From the NCBI RefSeq assembly GCF_007097395.1, contig NZ_VKDC01000017.1:1-64000 (forward strand): a DNA stretch of 64,000 nt, given 5' to 3'. Below the pieces are notes generated by a model, which was not told the origin of the DNA, did not search any database, and worked only from the letters and a program-made list of their open reading frames with translations. Shown here piece by piece: positions 6,475 to 14,216 of the stretch (its first letter is position 1; each line of letters begins with the position of its first letter). This DNA comes from Fulvivirga sp. M361. GTDB taxonomy: Bacteria; Bacteroidota; Bacteroidia; Cytophagales; Cyclobacteriaceae. A program made the translations under genes and the position numbers.

Positions 6475-6926
6475 TTGTTTTGGGGTTTATTCGTTTAAAC
6501 AATTTTAAAGCCGCCAAAAAGACCTAGAAATTTTAATAGTAGCAACCGGATGTAACAAAATAGTAGGACGCCATCAGCAAAAAAATAAAAGCTTTCTGAA
6601 GTACAGCAGGTTCCTTTTCAGACTCACCGCATAAAAAAAATATTACATTGTAAAATATAACCTGATCATGGAAAAACATGGACGGAATGGGGGTAGAATG
6701 GTGAAGTCAGGGCAGTGTATGCGCACGTGGAATGTGCCTTTTTTCGTCCAAATTTAACACCATTTGAAAACTGCCGTTGACTCAACGTGCTTATTAAAAC
6801 TCGGTAAAGCAGGTTGTACGTGTCTATCGAAATGGGCCATAGATCTTGCGGTTGTGGACAATGACCTCCTCCCTAAAAACCGGAACGATTGAAACTATAA
6901 AATAATCGTAACTTTAACTTAGGGAG
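6475..6926. other. Gene-free stretch left of the IS3 remnant
   Basis: No gene is supported. The stretch contains repeat copy R2 (6761-6856). Near 6722-6745 is a short GCAC...GTGC hairpin followed by six Ts, which could act as a weak plus-strand terminator. The probable IS3 left end begins near 6861. Confidence 0.4.
6761..6856 (+). repeat. Direct repeat copy R2 (~96 bp)
   Basis: The second copy of the R1 repeat, same orientation, about three-quarters identical. It ends about 5 bp before the probable left end of the IS3 remnant (TGACCTCCTCCCTAAAAACC), so the IS may have inserted beside it, or the repeat may have been part of a larger element. Confidence 0.65.
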
Positions 6927-7202
6927 ATGAAAAAATCACGTTACACCGAAACTCAAATCATTAAGATTCTCACCGAGCATGAAAATGGTCGTAAGCTTGG
7001 AGACCTTTGCCGTGAGTATGGGATTAGCCAGGCTACCTTTTACAATTGGAAGAGCAAGTATGGTGGTATGGATGCCAACCAGTTAAAACGAGTGAAAGAG
7101 TTAGAATCTAAACTGGCCCAATACAAGAAGATGTACGCCGAGTTAGCCCATGATAATTATATCCTTAAAGATGTCATAGAAAAAAGCTTTAAGGCCTGTT
7201 GA
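6927..7202 (+). CDS. IS3-family transposase OrfA
   Basis: The 91-residue product begins MKKSRYTETQIIKIL and carries the IS3/IS911 OrfA helix-turn-helix (GRKLGDLCREYGISQATFYN) followed by a leucine-zipper region (VKELESKLAQYKKMYAEL). Length is normal for OrfA. Near its end GAAAAAAGC (around 7182-7190) is the A-AAA-AAG motif at which IS3 elements shift frame to make OrfAB. The partner orfB is largely deleted, so OrfA is likely without function. Confidence 0.92.
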   Translation: MKKSRYTETQIIKILTEHENGRKLGDLCREYGISQATFYNWKSKYGGMDANQLKRVKELESKLAQYKKMYAELAHDNYILKDVIEKSFKAC

Positions 7203-7413
7203 AAAACGGGAACTGGCTCGCTACATATGTGCTACGCATCAAGCCAGTGTTCGACAGGCCTGTAACCTAGACGTTCGATGGGACACCGGAATTGGCTATT
7301 TAGTGAGTAACGATCTTCAACAGGACCTACCGGGTGGTTTTGGTAAGAATGAGGGCCTCACAGACTGGTTTATAGATACGGGTATCTCCTGGAGAATACG
7401 GTTTGCCGAATAG
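7184..7413 (+). pseudogene. IS3 OrfB remnant
   Basis: In the -1 frame after the slippage site the sequence reads KKALRPVEKRELARYICATH and then QASVRQACNL, the usual OrfB N-terminus. After about 30 residues it leaves the family and stops at TAG 7411-7413. Intact OrfB has ~270-290 residues with a DDE catalytic core; this core is missing completely. Confidence 0.8.
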
Positions 7414-7803
7414 AATAGCAAAGGCAATGTTTAAGCTCTTTCCATTTTTTGTCACAGATCATATTTTATTACTTTTACCGGCCATTTATTCATCTATATA
7501 TATGGAAAAGCCGGTAATCAGCTCGCGGAATTGGATTCACCGTTTTTTGACAGGCTCGCTCTGCGCAGCATGTATTTTAGATTGACAAGAACTTACACTT
7601 AACTGCCTCAAAATACAAGTTAGCCACATCATCCGGTGGCTTGATTTTCATTGTTTATACTGAAAAGGTACCCTGTGTAGAAGAGCCCTTGTTGCAGTGG
7701 GTGTTTTAGCATAATCGGAGGGGTATATCAATCAATGATAAGCTGTATATACACAAGTGCTGGTGAGTATACTTAACTTGTCGTAACCAAGAGAATTAGG
7801 TCA
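7414..7803. other. Intergenic stretch between IS remnant and secreted protein gene
   Basis: No convincing gene. A hairpin AGCCAC...GTGGCT at 7622-7641 followed by TGATTTTC may be a weak plus-strand terminator. The promoter for the 7804 gene must lie downstream of it; no box matching TAnnTTTG was recognised. Confidence 0.4.
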
Positions 7804-9399
7804 ATGAACACAGCTGCATCTATTAAAAGTGCTTTACGCCCTTTAATATCAATTTTTATTTTTGTTGCCTTCATGAATGGGGCTGCTTATGCACAACTTA
7901 CCTACTGGTTAGACCAATCGGTATTGGACAGCCCCTATGAAAGCCAGATCAGGAGATCTATGGATTCCTGTGTGACTATATACAACCGTTACAGTAACTA
8001 CACTGAAAATGTGAAAGTGATCTATAGCGCTTCAGTACCAACGGCAAATGCAAGTTATAAAGGCCGGATTGCCTTTGGCGGATCCAGGGGACAGCGAACT
8101 GCTTTGCACGAAATGGCGCATGTTTTAGGGGTAGGCACCTATAGTAACTGGGGAGCGAATCGAGATGATGAGAAGAAGGTGTGGACGGGTCCGGTTGCGA
8201 ATGCACTTATCATGGAGTATAACGGAGCCGATGCTGTTTTGCACGCTGATAAATGGCATTTCTGGCCTTACGGGCTAAATTCAAAAGATGAAGATGTGCA
8301 GCGTCATGTATACATGGTTGGGGCCTTGCGTGAGGATATGGGGCTTTCCAATACAAGCGGGCAAGGGAATGGCTGCTTTCCATCAGCTGTTACTAGTCAG
8401 CTGCAGGTCAATCAAGATAGCCCGCAAAAAACTTCATTTGCCTTTGTCAAGATTGGTGATGCTTTAACCATGACCCCCGGACCAGCAAATACCCCAGGCT
8501 CATGGAGCTGGGAGGGACCAAATAACTTTACAGCATCAAACCGCCAAATTGCGCTGGATCAGATTCAAATGGATCATAAAGGGGTCTATAACGTTACTTA
8601 TACCAATGAATGCGGCGCAAAAACACAGCAAACCTTTAGGGTTGTTGTTAATAGCGGTAATGGGACTCCCTACTACTATTTAGTCTTGCAAACGGATAGC
8701 CTTAAAATGAGACCCGAGCATGCCGGAGGTGGTGCGGAAATGGTTCACACTACTGCTCAAACCGAGGACCATTGGGTTCAATGGGAAAAAATAGACACAG
8801 ATAGTAGTTACTTCCTCTTAAAAAACAGGGAAACCAAAAAGTATTTCAGGCCGATTGATATTACAGATGCCTCTCGTATGGTACAGGTGCCGGGTGGTTC
8901 ATTAGGGCATTGGGTACAGTGGAAACTGGTAGGCACAAGGGATGGCTATGCGCATATTGTTAATAGGCACACCCAAAAGAAATTAAGGATAATTTCGCAA
9001 AATAGTGACAATCCATTCATTGAACAGGCAAAAAATACCAGCACCGGTGAATGGACCAGGTGGGTACCGGTATTCGCCTCAGAAGAAGCGGTAATATTGG
9101 GAAATGAGCCTTTACGGATGGCATCAGCCGCCCTCCGAAGTTATCCTAACCCCTTTAACGGTAAGACAGCCATTGGATTTACACTACCAAAAAATGAGAT
9201 AGTGTATCTATACATCTATGATATGAAAGGGCAGAAGGTGCATACTCTTATCCCTGGGATCAAGCATGCGGCGGGTAACTATTCTTATGAGTGGTCCGGA
9301 CAGGGACAAAATGGAACCACTCTCTTAAACGGCCTTTATATTATTCAGCTAATTACCGGTGAATTTCAAACTCATCATAGCATTTTGTTTAATCAGTAA
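7804..9399 (+). CDS. T9SS-secreted HExxH protein with Ig-like and trefoil-like domains
   Basis: The 531-residue protein has a signal peptide (cut after AAYA, residue 30), then a ~160-residue domain with a zinc-protease motif HEMAHVLGVGTYSNW (His102, Glu103, His106). An Ig-like domain follows (~190-290, GPANTPGSWSWEG...DHKGVYNVTYTNECG). Next come three W-x-W repeats (~290-430, WVQWEKI, WVQWKLV, WTRWVPV) typical of a ricin/CBM13-type beta-trefoil. It ends with a T9SS type A sorting domain (SYPNPFNGKTAIGFTLP to the end). It is therefore an outer-surface or released protein, probably binding carbohydrate. Third zinc ligand is not certain. Confidence 0.8.
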   Translation: MNTAASIKSALRPLISIFIFVAFMNGAAYAQLTYWLDQSVLDSPYESQIRRSMDSCVTIYNRYSNYTENVKVIYSASVPTANASYKGRIAFGGSRGQRTALHEMAHVLGVGTYSNWGANRDDEKKVWTGPVANALIMEYNGADAVLHADKWHFWPYGLNSKDEDVQRHVYMVGALREDMGLSNTSGQGNGCFPSAVTSQLQVNQDSPQKTSFAFVKIGDALTMTPGPANTPGSWSWEGPNNFTASNRQIALDQIQMDHKGVYNVTYTNECGAKTQQTFRVVVNSGNGTPYYYLVLQTDSLKMRPEHAGGGAEMVHTTAQTEDHWVQWEKIDTDSSYFLLKNRETKKYFRPIDITDASRMVQVPGGSLGHWVQWKLVGTRDGYAHIVNRHTQKKLRIISQNSDNPFIEQAKNTSTGEWTRWVPVFASEEAVILGNEPLRMASAALRSYPNPFNGKTAIGFTLPKNEIVYLYIYDMKGQKVHTLIPGIKHAAGNYSYEWSGQGQNGTTLLNGLYIIQLITGEFQTHHSILFNQ

Positions 9400-9551
9400 G
9401 GCTGTAAAGCCTCTCGTTATCCATCTTCGATCATGTTAAAGGCCATGATCCTTCTCAAATAAAGGTGTCATAAAATTCAGTGCTAATGTTTACCGTTTCT
9501 CCTGTACCAGACAGGTACGAGTTAGAAGTGAATATAGGATTACTGTAGAGC

Positions 9552-9624
9552 GCTCTCTTTTTGTTGTCCAGTTCCCCCAGGGTGTTTAGGAGGAATTACC
9601 TAAGGGGGAAGGATAACAGAGAGC
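9552..9624. repeat. Long imperfect hairpin at the 3' end of the GH36-like gene
   Basis: Matching blocks in order are GCTCTCT (9552) with AGAGAGC (9618), TTCCCCC (9572) with GGGGGAA (9604), and TTAGG (9586) with CCTAA (9599), with an 8-nt loop. It begins 6 bp past the stop of the minus-strand gene. There is no T-run. It may act as an mRNA 3' stabiliser or a two-way transcription block. Confidence 0.6.
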
Positions 9625-9629
9625 TGTAG

Positions 9630-12227
9630 TTATTGAAGGGGTGTTTGATCAATTTCATATTGTAAGAATAAAAACCCGGCTGGATTTTCAATTTCTACAT
9701 TCAACCCACCTTGTGGGCCAATGTTTTCGATCATTTTTTCACCGGACTGAATATCCAGTAACTTTACCATTCTGTTCTTCACAAACCTCAGTGCAATTTG
9801 GTTTTTAGCATTGATATTATTCAGCTCTCTAAAAATCATTAGATAGCCGATATTTTTTTGTGGATTGTACCATTGAAACCCTGTCCAGCTGGCATTGTCA
9901 GGTTCGTTGCCTATGGGGAAAACATAACTGTCGTACATTTCTTCCCGATGTTCTTTATAGGTTGCAATAAGCGGCCTGATCTGGTCTTTAGCTTCACTGC
10001 TGTACAAATGCGTTTCCTGAAAGAATAATGGGGTTCCGACCAATCCAATAGCTACGGCATAAGGATGATTGTGCATATAAGCGTCACTTATTTTTTGGTT
10101 GACCCTATCTATATTCTGTATAGAGGTTTGAAACTTATTAATGTTAGTGTATTTCGCCACATGCCAGATATCACGCAATACCAAATAAGGGATGTATACC
10201 ACATTTGAGGGTTTGTCCGGTTTCCGGTTCTCCAAATAAATGCATCCATATTCCCTGGCCCAGAAGTAACCGAAACGCGGGGCATTTTCTGTAAGGTCCC
10301 AGTTCACCCTTACTTTGTGGTCAGTATATTTAATAAAGCTCCTGATCTTGCCGGTTAACGCTTGCATATTTTTGTGATTCCCCAAATTGGCGAAATCAAG
10401 TTTGTACGTTGTAAACCCCGCTTGATCATAATGCCATTTCAGTGCTTCATATGTAACGGGCATGGCCGCAGCCCATAGCCCTAGCCTTACACCGGTTTCG
10501 TGTGATTTTGCTACAACATTTTTCCAACCTTCCGGATACCAGTCTTCACGTAGCTTCCAGTTTTTGGTTTGCCAGCCATCATCTATTTGCTGGATATCTA
10601 TGCCAAGGTCAGCCTGAGATCCTATTTCCAGCAAAACGTTTGCTTCTTTTGACCCTTCACGGTTTTTCCCTGAGCCCCACGTATTCGCTTGTAAGTAAAT
10701 ATCTCGTTCCTTGTCTACCGGGTAGCGCAGGCGATCGAATTGTTTCAATGCCAGCTCAGCCTCGTCCTGGCTTCCTGAATATAAAATGCTCCAGGAGGCC
10801 CAACATTGCTTGTATTCTTCCGGTGATATATCCGAGGGGAACAAAGAGGTTCCTGTGTTCCGGATCCCTGTTTTATCCAGCAGAAATTCCCCGGTCTCAA
10901 CACCATACTGATTAACACATTTATGGGATTCTTTTACCATGAGTACGCCGTTTCCATGCTTTTCCATACGTACTATGTTACTCCAGTTGACCTTTTCCTC
11001 ATGATCAATCCCTTGGCTGGTCATTTCTTCTCTTAAAATGGGAGTTCCCGGTTTGTTACGATGTTGTGTGTCGTTATAATAGCCAATATAGGTTCGTGTT
11101 ACATTTATAGCGCTGACAGGCAGGTAATCTACCCGTCCGGCTGTCATCATTTTTTCTCCTTGTATACGTTCACCACAGTTCATATAACCTGTGAGCGCGT
11201 ACCCGGATGGAGCACTCTTTTTAAGCTCATCGACACGTTCATCTGAATTATTTAGTATTTCAGGGTCTGAGCCTCCTTTTTCATAAATGAAAACTTCTGA
11301 GACCTGTGCTATATCACCGGCTATTTTATCTAAAAATATACGGCATGTGCCATCAAGCAGTGTTTCCGACGGGAGGTCTACCAGCACGGTTTCAAACGGC
11401 TTTTGATCGTTTTTATAATCAGGCAGCCTGGCAGATGAAATAACGTTGACATTGATTTCTCCATCAACGCTTGTTACACGTACGTCCTGTTCAGTTCCCT
11501 GCCCTTTGAAATCCCACCAGGTAAAGCCTAATTTGTAGCTTTTTTTCTTTTCCAATCCTTTTACATGAAGTTCGATAGATCGGTCATCCTCGAGTGTGCT
11601 GCCAACGTGTCTTTCACCAACTGTTGCCGCATGATAATCGAATTTGTTTTTTCCCGAAACCACATCGAAGCGGATGTCTTTTCTCTTCGTAGCGGTTGAA
11701 AGTTTTATATGCTTTTTAGCTTCTCCCTTTATAAAAATTTGCGTTCTTATACCGGGAGCATCAGGATAAGCCCATATCACATATTTTACACTACTTTCCA
11801 CTTCAGGATAATCAACTTCGGCTATAATCTCAATATGATTTGAGGTGAATTGTTCATCATTAGACTGCTTGGCGGTAAGGCTGGCCAAAGTGCCGGTGGT
11901 TTTCTCCCCGATCAGTCCAAAGTATGACCAGTCAGCACCAATACCGTTAGTTTCTCCGGCATATTGCACCCCATTAGTCAGATCTTTGAATGCAATAGTG
12001 AGTAATCCGGAGCTCGTTAGCTCCCATACCCTTTCAACTTTGCCTGTCGAAACAACCAATTTATTTCCCTTTGTATAGGCTTGGGAACTTTCGAATGAAA
12101 CATTCAGCTCCGGGAGTTTTTGGGTAGAGCATGAAAACATCCATAACACAATACAAAAAATAAAAACAGATCTTGTTTTATGGTAATTGAGCTTATTATT
12201 CTTTCTTGCAGCTGGATAATAGTACAT
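9630..12227 (-). CDS. GH36/GH27-like alpha-galactosidase, lipoprotein
   Basis: The 865-residue product has a long basic N-terminus, a hydrophobic stretch and lipobox FSC (Cys33), so it is a lipid-anchored envelope enzyme. Residues ~40-340 are beta-sandwich, with an NPCBM-like segment near 190-320 (YKLGFTWWDFKG). The catalytic barrel (~500-760) contains QQIDDGWQ (547-553), YKLDFANLG with the probable nucleophile Asp611, and VNWDLTEN with Asp644. These fit clan GH-D (GH36/GH27, alpha-galactosidase or alpha-N-acetylgalactosaminidase). It likely forms an operon with 12246-13979 (18-bp gap). Substrate is not known. Confidence 0.75.
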   Translation of the reverse strand: MYYYPAARKNNKLNYHKTRSVFIFCIVLWMFSCSTQKLPELNVSFESSQAYTKGNKLVVSTGKVERVWELTSSGLLTIAFKDLTNGVQYAGETNGIGADWSYFGLIGEKTTGTLASLTAKQSNDEQFTSNHIEIIAEVDYPEVESSVKYVIWAYPDAPGIRTQIFIKGEAKKHIKLSTATKRKDIRFDVVSGKNKFDYHAATVGERHVGSTLEDDRSIELHVKGLEKKKSYKLGFTWWDFKGQGTEQDVRVTSVDGEINVNVISSARLPDYKNDQKPFETVLVDLPSETLLDGTCRIFLDKIAGDIAQVSEVFIYEKGGSDPEILNNSDERVDELKKSAPSGYALTGYMNCGERIQGEKMMTAGRVDYLPVSAINVTRTYIGYYNDTQHRNKPGTPILREEMTSQGIDHEEKVNWSNIVRMEKHGNGVLMVKESHKCVNQYGVETGEFLLDKTGIRNTGTSLFPSDISPEEYKQCWASWSILYSGSQDEAELALKQFDRLRYPVDKERDIYLQANTWGSGKNREGSKEANVLLEIGSQADLGIDIQQIDDGWQTKNWKLREDWYPEGWKNVVAKSHETGVRLGLWAAAMPVTYEALKWHYDQAGFTTYKLDFANLGNHKNMQALTGKIRSFIKYTDHKVRVNWDLTENAPRFGYFWAREYGCIYLENRKPDKPSNVVYIPYLVLRDIWHVAKYTNINKFQTSIQNIDRVNQKISDAYMHNHPYAVAIGLVGTPLFFQETHLYSSEAKDQIRPLIATYKEHREEMYDSYVFPIGNEPDNASWTGFQWYNPQKNIGYLMIFRELNNINAKNQIALRFVKNRMVKLLDIQSGEKMIENIGPQGGLNVEIENPAGFLFLQYEIDQTPLQ

Positions 12228-12245
12228 GGTTATTTGACGATGACT

Positions 12246-13979
12246 CTAATTGATAAAAAAGCGATGAACTAACTGGCTTCTATTTGTAAAGTATATCTTT
12301 ATCAAATAAGTGCCTTTTTCCAGGTCTGCCACATAAATACTCCTTTTGTTGCCAAAGGATTCTTTCATCAATTTTCCGGTAAGATCAAAAACTTTGGCAC
12401 TCGAAAGCGTGAGGTCCGGTTTAGTCTTTATTTTCAGATATTCATTGGCCGGGTTAGGGAAGAATATAACCTCTCCGTCCGATATTTCAGGTATCGATCC
12501 GGTTACGATTGTTTCAGGTTCTTGGAAAGAAATCACAGTCACAGAATAAGGGTCTAATGTGATCTCAAAAGTATTGTCGCTGATCTCTGCTTCATCATGT
12601 TGTTTAATGGTCGGAGCCAGGTCCATAGGTGAAGTGCCTGTAAATACCCATTTAGTGTGTCTTAGGCTGCCTACATAATTTTTCAAAAGCACCTCGGTTT
12701 CCACAGGCTTGTCATCTTTGTTGAGCAGGAATAAGGAAAGTTCATTGCTGGTTTCATCAAAGCTGGCGAATGACCTCAGCTTTCCTGCTTCCAGGGTGGA
12801 TGCAACCATTTCCTGTTTCAGATGTTCTGACCATAATCTATGCACGTGGCCGGTAGCCAGCACCTGGTTTTCGAGATCCAGTGCAGTAGCATCAAATCGG
12901 TTTGTAGTAGGAGAAGTAGACCCAAAGGCATTATGACTTGTCCAGTGCATGTAATAGGTGACTTCTTTATTCCTGATCATTCGTCCTGTTTGCTCGAAAA
13001 ATGCAAGCGCTTTTAGCAAATTGTTATTCCTGTTCTCCCATTTGTTACCTGTACTAAATGGACCAACCTCAGTTAAAAGAACCTCTATGCCTTCATCTGG
13101 AGCGAAAGTCCTTATACTGTTAAGGGCGTTATTGAGTGCTTTTAAGGTGTTGAAAGTGAGGTCATCCCGGTACTCTTCATACGTTTTCCATTTGTTTAAG
13201 TAGGAATGTGCCACAAAAAAGTCGACTTCCGTTTTATGGTCCTTTAAGATATCGTCATACCAGCCTTTACAGCAGAAACCTAATAGCCCGAATCCAACTT
13301 TAATAGAGGGATCTATGGATTTCATGGCTTCAGTAACTTCCAGGAAGAAGTCTACATATTCTTTTTGAGTGATCTCTCCTCTTTTGGCATGAAGATCCAC
13401 TTCATTACCTATCTCCCAGTATTTGATGCCAAAATCATTTGTCACATTGGCATAACGTACCCATTCCTTGGCGCTTTCTATGAGATAGCCTCTTGTAGGG
13501 CCGTCGGCATATTTCCAGGATAAGGCATTGACCATTATGACGGGTTCTATACCTTGCCTGTTGCAAATGGATATATATTCGTCGAAATCCATATCGTTGA
13601 TGAAAGTCCCATCAGGGTTGACCATTTGTTTCCACCTGTCTTTTTGTGTAGGTGAGGGGTCTTCGCTGAACGCTGCTATCTTGGGTTTCAAGCCATTAGA
13701 TGCGCTTGACCAATCACCGGTATGCCATAAGTAGTTATCAGCCAAATGACCGAAGGGAAACCGAAGCGCTCCTATACCCATATCTGCAATAGCAGCCTCG
13801 AAGCTGTTTATTCTGTTTGGATAACCTTTATCGGAACTCAAAAGCCAGCAGGCGTTAAGCCCTACCGGATTATGAGAGACATCGGACAATTTCATCGCTG
13901 GATCTACAATGATCTTCTCCTGAGATGTGGCGCTTAAAAAAGCGAACACTGCAAATATGATTATGAGGACTGTTTTCAT
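12246..13979 (-). CDS. GH-A clan glycoside hydrolase (GH51/GH39-like) with T9SS signal
   Basis: The 577-residue protein has a signal peptide (to SATSQ, residue 20) and a TIM-barrel hydrolase domain. The acid/base is likely Glu193 in KYWEIGNEVD and the nucleophile Glu304 in VLLTEVGPFS, the spacing of clan GH-A enzymes such as GH51 arabinofuranosidases or GH39/GH30 members. A beta-sandwich follows (400-490). The C-terminus is a T9SS sorting domain (FFPNPANEYLKIKTKPD to the end). It is exported across the outer membrane and probably surface-attached. It is co-transcribed with the GH36-like gene. Family number is not settled by eye. Confidence 0.72.
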   Translation of the reverse strand: MKTVLIIIFAVFAFLSATSQEKIIVDPAMKLSDVSHNPVGLNACWLLSSDKGYPNRINSFEAAIADMGIGALRFPFGHLADNYLWHTGDWSSASNGLKPKIAAFSEDPSPTQKDRWKQMVNPDGTFINDMDFDEYISICNRQGIEPVIMVNALSWKYADGPTRGYLIESAKEWVRYANVTNDFGIKYWEIGNEVDLHAKRGEITQKEYVDFFLEVTEAMKSIDPSIKVGFGLLGFCCKGWYDDILKDHKTEVDFFVAHSYLNKWKTYEEYRDDLTFNTLKALNNALNSIRTFAPDEGIEVLLTEVGPFSTGNKWENRNNNLLKALAFFEQTGRMIRNKEVTYYMHWTSHNAFGSTSPTTNRFDATALDLENQVLATGHVHRLWSEHLKQEMVASTLEAGKLRSFASFDETSNELSLFLLNKDDKPVETEVLLKNYVGSLRHTKWVFTGTSPMDLAPTIKQHDEAEISDNTFEITLDPYSVTVISFQEPETIVTGSIPEISDGEVIFFPNPANEYLKIKTKPDLTLSSAKVFDLTGKLMKESFGNKRSIYVADLEKGTYLIKIYFTNRSQLVHRFFIN

Positions 13980-14011
13980 TAGTTATTTGGCATGATTAAG
14001 GTTTAACTTAA

Positions 14012-14048
14012 TTTGGATCTACCAGAATTGACCTCTGGTAGATCCAAA
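14012..14048. repeat. Perfect 15-bp inverted repeat in the leader of the GH51-like gene
   Basis: TTTGGATCTACCAGA (14012-14026) and its exact complement (14034-14048) enclose a 7-nt loop; weaker pairing (AACT/AGTT) extends outward. It lies 33 bp upstream of the hydrolase start and 169 bp downstream of the lipoprotein stop. No T-run on either strand argues against a simple terminator. A processing, stability or attenuation site is possible. Confidence 0.7.
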
Positions 14049-14216
14049 GTTGTACGACTGCTTATGACCCGAAAGCCAGAATGTCGTCGGAGATTATTTA
14101 TTACCGTCTAGCACAATAATAGTGATCGGTAATGCCTTCATCGCCTGTTTTTAACGACAGACTGGCTCCCGGAGATCTCTGTGACGGTATAGAAAGTATC
14201 CGGGAAATCACTGCCA

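Larger units (their letters stand above)
6861..7413 (+). mobile_element. Decayed IS3-family insertion sequence
   Basis: It has an orfA, an A6G slippage motif and a short orfB remnant. The left end is probably TGACCTCCTCCCTAAAAACC near 6861, 66 bp before orfA. No matching right inverted repeat was found up to 7800, so the right end is deleted or diverged. The element cannot transpose on its own. Confidence 0.75.

Noticed and set aside
7403-7585. 60-codon plus-strand frame after the IS3 remnant
   Set aside because: Starts inside the OrfB remnant, low-complexity and hydrophobic by chance, no homologous feel.
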